NCBI RefSeq assembly: GCF_050717515.1
Contig: NZ_JBOITL010000042.1
Coordinates: forward strand, 124,001-188,000
Direction: 5' to 3'
Length of the DNA stretch: 64,000 nucleotides
Source: Clostridium_AD sp050717515
GTDB lineage: Bacteria; Bacillota; Clostridia; Clostridiales; Clostridiaceae
This document shows positions 9,378 through 18,045 of this stretch, in pieces. Under the pieces are notes generated by a model that worked only from the letters and a program-made list of their open reading frames with translations, was not told where the DNA came from and did not search any database. A program made the position numbers and the translations under genes. Each line of letters starts with the position of its first letter. Position 1 is the first letter of the stretch.

Positions 9378-9632
9378 TTGAAAGACTATATTGAAGATCG
9401 AGTACTAGAAGTTGCTAAGTATATTATTGAGTCTAAAGCTACAATAAGAAGAACCGCCAAAGTGTTTGGAGTTAGCAAGAGTACTATACACAAGGATATG
9501 ACGGAAAGATTGCCTACAATAAATCCTCAAATTGCTAACCAAGCAAAAACAATTTTGGATTTAAATAAATCTGAACGACATATCAGGGGAGGAAGAGCAA
9601 CAAGACTTAAATACAAGGCAGTAGAAGGATAA
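9378..9632 (+). CDS. spoIIID: Sporulation transcriptional regulator SpoIIID
   Basis: 84-residue DNA-binding regulator active in the mother cell, where it tunes the sigma-E to sigma-K programme. The helix-turn-helix ATIRRTAKVFGVSKSTIHKD occupies roughly residues 21-40, and the basic C-terminal helix (RHIRGGRATRLKYK) matches the family. The start is TTG at 9378, selected by AAGGAGG 7 bases upstream. The gene directly precedes mbl, as in Bacillus. Confidence 0.96.
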   Translation: MKDYIEDRVLEVAKYIIESKATIRRTAKVFGVSKSTIHKDMTERLPTINPQIANQAKTILDLNKSERHIRGGRATRLKYKAVEG

Positions 9633-9759
9633 AAACATTTCAAAAAAAAACAATAATAAATATTAAAGCTAAAAAAGAGGATTTTTTTATGGCTTTATAG
9701 AATAGAGATTAGTATAATTTAAATAATGAATATACTAAAGAGCAGGAGTGAGTTTTGAG

Positions 9760-10794
9760 ATGTTTTTTTTTAGAATGGGTACAGATATGGGAATAGATTT
9801 AGGTACAGCCACGGTACTTGTATATATCAAGGGAAAAGGTGTTATTTTAAAGGAGCCATCTGTTGTTGCCATAGATAGAAATAATAATAGGGTATTGGCA
9901 GTAGGAGAAGAAGCTAGGCAGATGATAGGAAGAACACCAGGCAATATTGTGGCAATACGTCCTATGAGGGACGGAGTTATATCAGATTATGATATAACAG
10001 AAAAAATGTTAAAGCATTTTATTAGTAAGGCTTGTGGGAAAAGAAGGTTATCAGCCCCAAGAGTTGTCATATGCGTCCCTTGCGAAGCAACGGAAGTAGA
10101 ACGAAGAGCGGTACAAGATGCAGCTAGAAATGCTGGGGCTAAGAAAGTTTATCTTATAGAAGAACCATTAGCGGCGGCAATCGGAGCAGGACTTGATATT
10201 ACTCGCGCAAGCGGTAATATGGTTATTGATATTGGTGGAGGTACTACAGATGTTGCAGTTATTTCTTTAGGTGGCATGGTTGTACGTGAATCAATTAAAG
10301 TAGCTGGAGATAAGTTTGATGACGATATTATAAAGTATATTAGGCGGAAACATAAGTTAATGATTGGTGAGAGAACCGCAGAAAATTTAAAAATTAACAT
10401 AGGTTGTGCTTATAAACAAGATGAAGAGACTACAATGGAGATAAGAGGTAGGGATTTAATCACAGGACTTCCTAAAAATTTACAAGTAACTTCGGAAGAA
10501 ATGCGAGAAGCTTTAAAAGAGGCTGTAAATTCAATAGCAGAATGTACACATTCCGTGTTAGAAAAAACACCACCAGAGCTGTCAGCCGATATAGCTGACA
10601 AAGGTATAGTCATGACTGGTGGAGGTTCACTATTAAAAGGACTAGATAAACTTATACAGGAAATTACCAAAGTCCCAGTATATCTTGCTGAGGATCCCGT
10701 TTCATGCGTAGCACTGGGAACAGGCAAAGTATTGGATTATATGGATAAGCTAGATAATTCATTTAATGGGGGAGACAGATATTTAACAGACTAA
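9760..10794 (+). CDS. mbl: Rod-shape-determining actin homolog Mbl/MreB
   Basis: Cytoplasmic actin-like filament protein that orients lateral cell wall synthesis. The 344 residues include phosphate-1 GIDLGTATVLVY near the N-terminus, phosphate-2 MVIDIGGGTTDVAVIS, and the adenosine motif GIVMTGGGSLLKGLD near the C-terminus. The position after spoIIID favours Mbl over MreB, because mreB is normally next to mreC/mreD. The ATG at 9760 is preferred to an in-frame GTG at 9748, which falls inside the ribosome-binding GGAG. Confidence 0.93.
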   Translation: MFFFRMGTDMGIDLGTATVLVYIKGKGVILKEPSVVAIDRNNNRVLAVGEEARQMIGRTPGNIVAIRPMRDGVISDYDITEKMLKHFISKACGKRRLSAPRVVICVPCEATEVERRAVQDAARNAGAKKVYLIEEPLAAAIGAGLDITRASGNMVIDIGGGTTDVAVISLGGMVVRESIKVAGDKFDDDIIKYIRRKHKLMIGERTAENLKINIGCAYKQDEETTMEIRGRDLITGLPKNLQVTSEEMREALKEAVNSIAECTHSVLEKTPPELSADIADKGIVMTGGGSLLKGLDKLIQEITKVPVYLAEDPVSCVALGTGKVLDYMDKLDNSFNGGDRYLTD

Positions 10795-10815
10795 AAAGTG
10801 TAAACAAGCTATATG

Positions 10816-10859
10816 AATAAGCAATACAATTAAACTAATAATTGTATTGCTTATTTTTT
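10816..10859. terminator. Bidirectional terminator between mbl and yyaC
   Basis: A 17-bp perfect stem (AATAAGCAATACAATTA and complement) with a 6-base loop and TTTTTT on the plus side. It lies between convergent mbl (+) and yyaC (-). Confidence 0.88.
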
Positions 10860-10899
10860 GTTATATAATGTACTTTAAATTTAAAACCGTGGATAATTA

Positions 10900-11454
10900 T
10901 TAAATAAGACTTGAATTTTTATCTTCATTACTAAGTGAATATAAATAATATGAATGCAAAAGGGAGCGGCTCAAAACTGAAGCAATTTCCATTACTAAAC
11001 TAAGTCTTATGTTTCTATTAGTGAACAATTCACTATCATCACTTGAATCTACTATACCTATTAATGAAACATTACCTACTTTAGGAAGTGTTTTTCCTAC
11101 ACCTTTACCAGGATGAATTGGATAATTTCTAGCTTGGATTTCACCGATATTCGATGTGTCTCCTAAACATGCGTCAACACCTATTATAGTGCAGTTTGGG
11201 TGCAGTGCATTTATTTTAGATAATTTACTATCGATGTTCAAGGCGTGGATTGGGTTATCTATAGTGCCATATACAGGTAGTGGGAAGGAACTATCTTTTA
11301 AAAATGTACCCACGAGTGGGCCTAGACAATCACCTATACATCTATCAGTGCCTATACAAACAACTAGAGTGTTTTGGTCAATATAGTCTTTTAGAAAGTT
11401 TGAAATTGTATAGTATGCTAGAGGGTCTTTATAATGGGTTTTAGCTTTACTCAA
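10900..11454 (-). CDS. yyaC: Spore protease YyaC
   Basis: 184-residue protein of the YyaC family, related to the Gpr spore protease and hydrogenase-maturation peptidase fold. Conserved stretches include VVCIGTDRCIGDCLGPLVG near the N-terminus, a TIIGVDACLGD segment in the middle, and GNVSLIGIVD further on. The exact substrate is not known in general. Its place after mbl and beside sporulation genes fits. It is transcribed away from the exported-protein gene at 11607 and reads toward mbl. Confidence 0.88.
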   Translation of the reverse strand: MSKAKTHYKDPLAYYTISNFLKDYIDQNTLVVCIGTDRCIGDCLGPLVGTFLKDSSFPLPVYGTIDNPIHALNIDSKLSKINALHPNCTIIGVDACLGDTSNIGEIQARNYPIHPGKGVGKTLPKVGNVSLIGIVDSSDDSELFTNRNIRLSLVMEIASVLSRSLLHSYYLYSLSNEDKNSSLI

Positions 11455-11606
11455 GAAATATACCTCCTTGTATTGCGCTGTGAATAAATTACTTTCCTAA
11501 CAATAATTTATATGAATAAATTCTGTGTATTATTATGATAAAAGAATAAAAAAACGATAAATTGGAAAATAATCTATATATACTAATTATTTGAGGTGGT
11601 ATTAAC

Positions 11607-12299
11607 ATGAAGAAAAAAAATTTATTGTTTATTATTATATTTTCTACTGTTGTAAGCGTATTTAATATGGGGTATTACAGCAGTGTTGTAATTAAGGTAA
11701 AGGCTTACGAAGAAGATAATCCAAGAAAACAGGTAGTAACTGGATATAAAAAGGCTTACACTCCCCCAAAAAAAATAACTAATGACAATCAAGGTAAGGT
11801 GGTGAAAAAAGTTGTTGAAGAAAATTCTAATACGAAAGAAGATTTAACTAAAAAAGAATATTTGGCTAAAAAAAAATTAAGTGAGAAGAAAAAAAGTATT
11901 GATAGTTTGAATGTAAATTCATCAACTAGAGACAGGGAAAAAAATAATTGGAACAAGGATATCCCAAGTGACATAAATTCGCTTGAAACAGGGGATAGTA
12001 TAGAAAATTTTAATTACAACACTAAACAGCAGATACAATCAGTATTTAAAGTATCGACAGGGAAAATAGAAGAAAATCTAACTGCTTCTGATAAAATAAA
12101 ATTACTATATATAAGCTTCAAGCTAGGCAAAAAGAATTATAAAAAAGTGGAAGAATATTTATATGCGGTTGATGCTGAGGAAGGTGTTCTTAAAGCCCTG
12201 AAGTTATTAAAAGAAGATTTATCAAAAAAAGAATATGGAAAAGTGAGAAAAATAGCTGCGAAGTTTATAGATATGGATGCTGCAGAGAGACTAAAATAA
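11607..12299 (+). CDS. Lys-rich exported protein of unknown function
   Basis: I do not recognise a family. The 230 residues start with KKK and a hydrophobic segment (NLLFIIIFSTVVSVFNMGYYSSVVI), a likely signal peptide or signal anchor. Residues about 35-110 are very rich in Lys, Glu, Asn and Ser (repeated KKxxKK patterns) and probably disordered. The C-terminal 80 residues look helical (DKIKLLYISFKLGKKNYKKVEEYLYAVDAEEGVLKAL). A good ribosome binding site (TTGAGGTGGTATTAAC) precedes the start. It lies divergent from yyaC in a sporulation neighbourhood, so a sporulation or envelope role is possible but only inferred. Confidence 0.7.
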   Translation: MKKKNLLFIIIFSTVVSVFNMGYYSSVVIKVKAYEEDNPRKQVVTGYKKAYTPPKKITNDNQGKVVKKVVEENSNTKEDLTKKEYLAKKKLSEKKKSIDSLNVNSSTRDREKNNWNKDIPSDINSLETGDSIENFNYNTKQQIQSVFKVSTGKIEENLTASDKIKLLYISFKLGKKNYKKVEEYLYAVDAEEGVLKALKLLKEDLSKKEYGKVRKIAAKFIDMDAAERLK

Positions 12300-12438
12300 T
12301 TGTATTCTAGTAAACAATATAAAAAAACAATTACTTTTTTAATGAATAATAATAAGTTACATTGATGCTTAAAATAGAGTAAATATGCGAATGCTATAGT
12401 AATGTAGAGAAGAAGTCGTTAATTCGAAGAAAATGGGC

Positions 12439-12467
12439 TTGAAATTAATTGTTTAAAGTTATATAAT
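12439..12467 (+). promoter_or_regulatory. Promoter of the tRNA cluster
   Basis: TTGAAA, a 17-base spacer and TATAAT, 39 bases upstream of the first mature tRNA end. A second TATAAT at 12499 is too close to the tRNA to be its promoter. Confidence 0.7.
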
Positions 12468-12506
12468 AATTCTTGTCGACAGGATAAAGACACAAAAGTA
12501 TAATAT

Positions 12507-12581
12507 GCTGGCATGGCTCAACGGTAGAGCAGCTGACTTGTAATCAGCAGGTTGTAGGTTCAATTCCTATTGCCAGCTCCA
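12507..12581 (+). tRNA. tRNA-Thr(TGT)
   Basis: Cloverleaf with acceptor stem GCTGGCA/TGCCAGC, anticodon loop CTTGTAA (anticodon TGT), T-arm GTTCAATTC, and encoded CCA. First of five clustered tRNAs. Confidence 0.95.
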
Positions 12582-12586
12582 AAAGT

Positions 12587-12671
12587 GGAGGAGTTCCCGA
12601 GTGGCCAAAGGGGGCAGACTGTAAATCTGTTACGTAATGTTTCGATGGTTCGAATCCGTCCTCCTCCACCA
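12587..12671 (+). tRNA. tRNA-Tyr(GTA)
   Basis: 85-nt tRNA with a long variable arm, as expected for bacterial tRNA-Tyr. Acceptor GGAGGAG/CTCCTCC, anticodon loop CTGTAAA (GTA), encoded CCA. Confidence 0.95.
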
Positions 12672-12703
12672 TTTTTATTATCACTATCATTATCGCAAAT
12701 TAT

Positions 12704-12779
12704 GGGAGCATAGCTCAGCTGGGAGAGCATCTGCCTTACAAGCAGAGGGTCACAGGTTCGAACCCTGTTGTTCCCACCA
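12704..12779 (+). tRNA. tRNA-Val(TAC)
   Basis: Acceptor GGGAGCA/TGTTCCC, anticodon loop CTTACAA (TAC), T-arm GGTTCGAACC, encoded CCA. Confidence 0.95.
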
Positions 12780-12806
12780 TAATAATTTTCAAAGAATAGA
12801 ATGAAT

Positions 12807-12881
12807 GCTAGCATGGCTCAACGGTAGAGCAGCTGACTTGTAATCAGCAGGTTGTAGGTTCGATTCCTATTGCTAGCTCCA
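12807..12881 (+). tRNA. tRNA-Thr(TGT), second copy
   Basis: Nearly identical to the copy at 12507. It differs by a compensated acceptor pair (GCTAGCA/TGCTAGC) and one T-loop base. Anticodon TGT, encoded CCA. Confidence 0.95.
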
Positions 12882-12886
12882 TATAT

Positions 12887-12971
12887 GGAGGAGTTCCCGA
12901 GTGGCCAAAGGGGGCAGACTGTAAATCTGTTACGTAATGTTTCGATGGTTCGAATCCATCTTCCTCCACCA
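12887..12971 (+). tRNA. tRNA-Tyr(GTA), second copy
   Basis: Same as the copy at 12587 apart from two changes near the 3' end (CCATCTTCCTCC), one giving a G.U pair at the bottom of the acceptor stem. Anticodon GTA, encoded CCA. Confidence 0.95.
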
Positions 12972-12997
12972 AAAGACATCTGTAGATGTCTTTTTTA
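12971..12997 (+). terminator. Terminator of the tRNA cluster
   Basis: A 10-bp stem AAAAGACATC/GATGTCTTTT with loop TGTA runs straight into TTTTTT; it starts at the CCA end of the last tRNA. Confidence 0.9.
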
Positions 12998-13028
12998 TTT
13001 ATTTTATTTTAAAGCCAAGTAGGATTTG

Positions 13029-13057
13029 TTGACACTGAAAAACTTATATGGTATTAT
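13029..13057 (+). promoter_or_regulatory. Promoter of metK leader
   Basis: TTGACA, 17-base spacer, TATTAT. It lies about 20 bases before the SAM riboswitch. Confidence 0.75.
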
Positions 13058-13077
13058 TATTAAAACTTAATATTGAT

Positions 13078-13228
13078 AACTCTTATCAAGAGAGGTGGAG
13101 GGAAAAAGGCCCTATGAAACCCGGCAACCGGTACAATGTACCATGGTGCCAATTCCTGCAGGTTTATTCTGCGAGATAAGAAAGATGGTTAAAACACCTC
13201 TTCTTATATTTAGAAGGGGTTTTATTTT
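13078..13228 (+). promoter_or_regulatory. SAM-I (S-box) riboswitch with terminator
   Basis: S-adenosylmethionine-sensing leader. The aptamer shows the S-box core: CTTATCAAGAGAGGTGGAGGG at the 5' side, GGCCCTATGAAACCCGGCAACC in the middle, a GGTGCCAATTCC segment, and GATAAG closing P1 with CTTATC. It is followed by a terminator stem (AAAACACC...TTCT pairing with AGAAGGGGTTTT) and a T-run at 13221-13230. Binding of SAM is expected to stop transcription before metK, giving end-product control of SAM synthase. Confidence 0.93.
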
Positions 13229-13270
13229 TTTAAAAAATAAATTTTTTCAGCATTAGAAAGGAGAAATATA

Positions 13271-14446
13271 ATGAAAAGACTATTTACATCAGAATCGGTT
13301 ACAGAAGGACATCCAGATAAAATTTGCGACCAAATTTCAGACGCTATACTTGATGCTATTTTAGAGCAAGATCCACATGCTAGAGTTGCTTGTGAAACAG
13401 CAGTTACTACAGGAATGGTTTTAGTTATGGGAGAGATAACAACTACTTGTTATGTAGATGTTCCTAAGGTTGTTAGAAGTACCATTGAAGGTATAGGATA
13501 TACTAGAGCAAAATATGGATTTGATGCTAGTACCTGTGCGGTTCTAACCTCTATTGGAGAACAATCAGCAGATATAGCTATGGGAGTTAACGAAGGATTA
13601 GAGTCTAAGGAAGGCACACAGGATAAGATAGATTCAATAGGCGCTGGAGATCAAGGTATGATGTTTGGATTTGCCACTAATGAGACACCGGAGTACATGC
13701 CACTTCCAATTGCGATGGCTCATAGACTGGCAAGAAGATTAAGTGAAGTAAGAAAGAATGGCAAGCTGAACTATTTAAGACCAGACGGTAAGACTCAAGT
13801 TACTGTAGAGTATGAAGATAATAAGCCAGTAAGAATAGATACTATTGTTATTTCAACTCAACATGGAGAAGAGGCGACTCACGATCAAATTGAAAGTGAT
13901 TTAATAGAACATGTAATAAAACCTATAGTTCCAAGTGAGTTATTAGATGAAAACACTAAATATTATATAAATCCTACAGGCAGATTTGTAATTGGAGGAC
14001 CTCAAGGAGACTCTGGTTTAACGGGAAGAAAAATAATAGTAGATACTTATGGAGGATATGCAAGGCATGGTGGTGGAGCGTTTTCTGGAAAAGATCCAAC
14101 AAAAGTTGATAGATCCGCTGCGTATGCTGCAAGATGGGTTGCTAAAAACCTAGTAGCAGCAGGAGTTTCAGATAAATTAGAAATTCAGTTAGCTTATGCT
14201 ATAGGTGTAGCAAAACCTGTATCTATAGAAGTTGAAACTTTTGGAACAGGAAAAATTGCAGAAGATAAAATTGTTGAAATAATTGGAAAAGTATTTGATT
14301 TAAGGCCAGCTGTTATTATAAGAGAATTAGACCTTAGAAGACCTATTTACAAACAGACAGCAGCTTATGGACATTTTGGAAGAATTGATTTAGACCTTTC
14401 TTGGGAAAGACTAAACAAGGTTGAACAAATAAAAAAATACTTATAA
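13271..14446 (+). CDS. metK: S-adenosylmethionine synthase
   Basis: Makes SAM from methionine and ATP in the cytoplasm. The 391 residues are normal. Motifs include FTSESVTEGHPDKICDQISD at the N-terminus (ATP/Mg site), GAGDQGMMFG in the middle, and GGGAFSGKDPTKVDRS further on. The start follows AAAGGAGAAATATA. It is regulated by the SAM-I riboswitch just upstream. Confidence 0.98.
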   Translation: MKRLFTSESVTEGHPDKICDQISDAILDAILEQDPHARVACETAVTTGMVLVMGEITTTCYVDVPKVVRSTIEGIGYTRAKYGFDASTCAVLTSIGEQSADIAMGVNEGLESKEGTQDKIDSIGAGDQGMMFGFATNETPEYMPLPIAMAHRLARRLSEVRKNGKLNYLRPDGKTQVTVEYEDNKPVRIDTIVISTQHGEEATHDQIESDLIEHVIKPIVPSELLDENTKYYINPTGRFVIGGPQGDSGLTGRKIIVDTYGGYARHGGGAFSGKDPTKVDRSAAYAARWVAKNLVAAGVSDKLEIQLAYAIGVAKPVSIEVETFGTGKIAEDKIVEIIGKVFDLRPAVIIRELDLRRPIYKQTAAYGHFGRIDLDLSWERLNKVEQIKKYL

Positions 14447-14472
14447 AATAAAATAAAAAAAATATCTATAAT

Positions 14473-14513
14473 AAAAAGAGAGATAACAAGTAGTAATTGT
14501 TATCTCTCTTTTT
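14473..14513 (+). terminator. Terminator after metK
   Basis: A 17-bp perfect stem (AAAAAGAGAGATAACAA and complement) with a 7-base loop, ending in TTTTT. Confidence 0.92.
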
Positions 14514-14736
14514 ATTATAGAATTTAAAAGGTTAGTGCTAAACGATTGAAATAATTCTATAAATATTAAATTTTAATCCATTATCTTGATTAGTAATTGG
14601 CATTATGATAAAACTTAAGATAGGGGTATACTAAAGGTAAAAAGCCTAAAGTACATATGATATAATAACAACAATAATGCAAATAATAATATTATTAGCA
14701 TTGCTACTATATAAATTTATAAATAGGGGAGATTTT

Positions 14737-16980
14737 ATGCCAGAAATACAAGGAACCATAGGAGATATAGTATTTCACAATGAAGAAAATGGGTATATTA
14801 TTGCTCATTTAAATGCTATTAAAGAGCAAATAACTGTTGTAGGAATTGTACCCTACATAAGTGAAGGGCAAAATTTAAAATTAACAGGAGAATGGGTTAA
14901 TCATCCTCAATTTGGAAAGCAATTTAGAATAATTTCCTGTGAGGAAATAATACCTAGTTCTATTGCAGGTATAGAAAAATATTTAGCTTCAGGAGTTATT
15001 CAAGGAATTGGACCAGTGACTGCTAAAAAAATTGTACAACACTTTGGAGAAAATACCATGAATATACTAGATAATGAAATCCAAAGACTAAGGGAAATTG
15101 ATGGTGTGGGAGAGAAAAAGATTAAATTAATTTTGGAATCTTATTCTAAGCAAAGAGAAGTTAAAAATATAATGATATTTCTTCAAACCTACGGGGTAAC
15201 ACCTAACCAATGTGTGAAGATTTATAAAAAATATGGTGGAGACTCTATAAAGGTAGTACAAGATAATCCATATGTGTTAACAGAAACTATTGCTGGCGTG
15301 GGATTTAAAATTGCTGATAAGATAGCTCGAAGCTTAGGTATTGACAAAGAGTCACCTTTTAGAATACAAAGTGGAATTAATTATGTTGTTAATGAATTTT
15401 GTGCTATGGGGAATACTTATATGCCACTAGAAAAGTTACATAAGGAAGCTAAAAATATTCTTGGGGTTTCTGAGGAAGAAATTGAGAAGAGTATTTTTGA
15501 CAATGTTGTGCAGGGAAAATTGAAAGTGGAAAATATTGATGAAGAAAAATGTGTATTCACTATGCCTTTTTACTATTGCGAATTAAGTATTACTAAAAAA
15601 GTCATAAATTTATCTATAGCAAAATATGAAAAATTAGATTTAGACATTGAAGAGGAAATCGAAAAATTTGAAAACGAAAAAAGTATAAAATTTGCAATGT
15701 CTCAAAAGGCTGCTATATGTGGTGCTGCGGAGAATAGTATGGAGGTTATAACTGGAGGACCTGGTACAGGCAAAACTACTATAATCAATTGTATTATAGA
15801 TGTGTTTGAAAAAGCTGGAATGAAAGTGTTTATGGCAGCGCCTACTGGAAGGGCCGCTAAAAGAATGACAGAAGCTACTGGCAGGGAAGCTAAAACAATA
15901 CATAGGTTACTCGAGCTTGGAATGGGAGGCGATGATGGGTCGCAGTTTTTTAGAGGCGAGGAAGCCCCTTTAGATTGCGATGTGTTAATTATTGATGAAG
16001 CTTCTATGATAGATATAATGCTTATGAATAGTTTATTAAAAGCTATCAGCGTAGGGACTAGGCTTATAATTGTGGGCGATGTGGATCAATTGCCGTCTGT
16101 GGGACCAGGGAATGTATTAAGAGATATTATTGACAGTAACTGCGTTAAAGTAGTTAAGCTTAAGGAGATTTTTAGGCAAGCTAGGGAAAGCATGATTATT
16201 GTAAATGCTCATAAAATTAACAATGGTGAAATGCCCATCTTAAATAAAAAGGATAAGGACTTTTACTTTATTGAAAATGATGAGCCAGACAAAATTTTAG
16301 ACAGCATAATTACTTTAATTAATACTAGACTTCCAAAATTCAACAAAGAGTGGGACAAAATGAAGCATATTCAGATACTTTCACCTATGAGAAAAGGAAT
16401 ACTAGGCATAGAAAATTTAAATGAAAAACTTCAGGCAATATTAAATCCTAAGTCTAAATATAAAAAAGAAAAGGAATATAGGAATACTATATTTAGGGTA
16501 GGGGACAAGGTCATGCAAGTTAAAAATAATTATTCTATGAAATGGAATAAATTGAGTGCAAATCATGAAAAAGATGGCGTTGGAATTTTTAATGGGGATG
16601 TAGGGTATGTTTGCGATATCGATGAAGATAATGAAAATGTCATTGTAGTTTTTGATGATGATAAGCGGGTAGAATATGAGGGAGTATTTTTAGATGAACT
16701 AACTTTAGCTTATGCTATTACTATACATAAAAGCCAAGGTAGTGAGTTTGAAGTGGTAATTATGCCTATGTTTATGGGACCGCCACTTTTAATGAATAGA
16801 AATTTGCTTTATACAGGAATAACTAGGGCAAAGCATATGGTTGTCTTAGTGGGAAAAACAAAAGCTATTAATTTTATGAAGGATAATAATAGAAGTTTCG
16901 AAAGATACTCTGCGCTAGGCTGGAGGATAAGACAAATAGTAGATGCAGATCTAAGCCATGATGAAAATCAGCACAATTAA
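14737..16980 (+). CDS. recD2: RecD2-type SF1 DNA helicase
   Basis: 747-residue ATP-dependent 5'-3' DNA helicase of the RecD2 family found in bacteria without RecBC partners; role in repair and replication. An N-terminal OB-like domain and helix-hairpin-helix segments (IQGIGPVTAKKIVQHFG, LREIDGVGEKKIKLIL) precede the helicase core, with Walker A GGPGTGKTT, Walker B CDVLIIDEASMID, VGDVDQLPSVGPG, and a C-terminal ITIHKSQGSEFE motif. ATG 14737 (AGGGGAGATTTT before it) is preferred over an in-frame extension to 14677, which adds a non-conserved hydrophobic stretch. Confidence 0.95.
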   Translation: MPEIQGTIGDIVFHNEENGYIIAHLNAIKEQITVVGIVPYISEGQNLKLTGEWVNHPQFGKQFRIISCEEIIPSSIAGIEKYLASGVIQGIGPVTAKKIVQHFGENTMNILDNEIQRLREIDGVGEKKIKLILESYSKQREVKNIMIFLQTYGVTPNQCVKIYKKYGGDSIKVVQDNPYVLTETIAGVGFKIADKIARSLGIDKESPFRIQSGINYVVNEFCAMGNTYMPLEKLHKEAKNILGVSEEEIEKSIFDNVVQGKLKVENIDEEKCVFTMPFYYCELSITKKVINLSIAKYEKLDLDIEEEIEKFENEKSIKFAMSQKAAICGAAENSMEVITGGPGTGKTTIINCIIDVFEKAGMKVFMAAPTGRAAKRMTEATGREAKTIHRLLELGMGGDDGSQFFRGEEAPLDCDVLIIDEASMIDIMLMNSLLKAISVGTRLIIVGDVDQLPSVGPGNVLRDIIDSNCVKVVKLKEIFRQARESMIIVNAHKINNGEMPILNKKDKDFYFIENDEPDKILDSIITLINTRLPKFNKEWDKMKHIQILSPMRKGILGIENLNEKLQAILNPKSKYKKEKEYRNTIFRVGDKVMQVKNNYSMKWNKLSANHEKDGVGIFNGDVGYVCDIDEDNENVIVVFDDDKRVEYEGVFLDELTLAYAITIHKSQGSEFEVVIMPMFMGPPLLMNRNLLYTGITRAKHMVVLVGKTKAINFMKDNNRSFERYSALGWRIRQIVDADLSHDENQHN

Positions 16981-17016
16981 ATTAAGACAAATATTTAACT
17001 GTAAAGGAGATTTTAC

Positions 17017-18045
17017 ATGTATTTCTACGCAAATTTAAACCTTAGCAAGGAAAAAGATGAAATTAGCAAAGAAATTTTAAGATGTTCATTAAATGGCAAA
17101 AAAAGAATTGATGTTGTGTCTATGTTTTACAATTCCTCTGATATATTGCTGGAAACTATAATTACATACGCTAATGAAAAGAAAAATATATTGTATATAA
17201 CTAACGAAGATGTACGCAAAATTGATATTGTTTACTATATGAATAACTTTAGCAATTTAGGCAAATATGTATATGTCCATGGAGAAAATTATAGCAGTGT
17301 CAATGAATATTTACATATATGCAATCATGAAAGTACATTAAGACTCCAAGAAAAATTTGATTTAGTTATTTATAATGAGATTAGAAGTTTCCCTAAATAT
17401 AGCAAACAACAAATAAAAAAAATATTATTTAAACTGTGCAGAGCAGGAGGCACAGCTATAGCTTATTCCGTAGAGAATGTTTTAAGTGAAGATGCTACTA
17501 TTATGTTTCCGTTAACAAATAATAAAATTCCGATTATAGAGCCTAGAATCATAACTACCAGAATAAATCTTAATATTGAGATACCTTTGGTAGTTTATGA
17601 ATATTTAAATTGGTCAATTATATCTAATAGAAAGGTGATAATCTTTACACCAGATGGAGAAAAAGCTGTGGCTGTATTCGAGTATCTAAGTAATTTCAAA
17701 GAAAAGTTGAGTGAAAATTTATTTTTATATATTAGTAAAAAAAGTGATGCTGATATTCCTATAACGTTTATGAATAAAGATAAGGGGATAATAGTAACTA
17801 ATGACTTTGAAGAAAGTTACTTAGAATTCCATGCGGTGGATGTTATAGTCTATTTTGCTGATAATATTAAATTTAATCATAAGCAGCTGTTATATCTATC
17901 AAGTAAGGTTGGAAGATATGAAAATATACAAAGGGGAGAGGCAATATTTTTAGCTAATGTTGAAACTGCGCAAATGGATAAGGCTAAAAATATAGCTAGA
18001 AAATTTAATGAGAAAGCGTGGGAAAAAGGATTATTAAATATATAA
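17017..18045 (+). CDS. ComFA-like helicase relative lacking ATPase motifs
   Basis: 342 residues. The gene directly precedes and overlaps comFC, the usual place of comFA (DNA-uptake translocase). The C-terminal part resembles ComFA/SF2 helicase domain 2 (VGRYENIQRGEAIFLAN, then AKNIARKFNEKAWEKG). However, no Walker A (GxGKT) is present where the N-terminal RecA-like domain should have it, and the DEAD-box-like position reads LVIYNEIRSFP. The N-terminal Zn-finger region of ComFA is also absent. It is therefore likely a degenerate, ATPase-inactive relative, or a repurposed DNA-binding protein. Family assignment is by context plus the weak C-terminal similarity. Confidence 0.6.
   Translation: MYFYANLNLSKEKDEISKEILRCSLNGKKRIDVVSMFYNSSDILLETIITYANEKKNILYITNEDVRKIDIVYYMNNFSNLGKYVYVHGENYSSVNEYLHICNHESTLRLQEKFDLVIYNEIRSFPKYSKQQIKKILFKLCRAGGTAIAYSVENVLSEDATIMFPLTNNKIPIIEPRIITTRINLNIEIPLVVYEYLNWSIISNRKVIIFTPDGEKAVAVFEYLSNFKEKLSENLFLYISKKSDADIPITFMNKDKGIIVTNDFEESYLEFHAVDVIVYFADNIKFNHKQLLYLSSKVGRYENIQRGEAIFLANVETAQMDKAKNIARKFNEKAWEKGLLNI

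Noticed and set aside
12499..12504. TATAAT directly before the first tRNA as its promoter
   Set aside because: The start site would fall inside the mature tRNA. TTGAAA-N17-TATAAT at 12439-12467 fits better.
12560..12814. 84-residue minus-strand ORF
   Set aside because: It runs through the tRNA genes on the opposite strand; its translation reflects tRNA sequence only.
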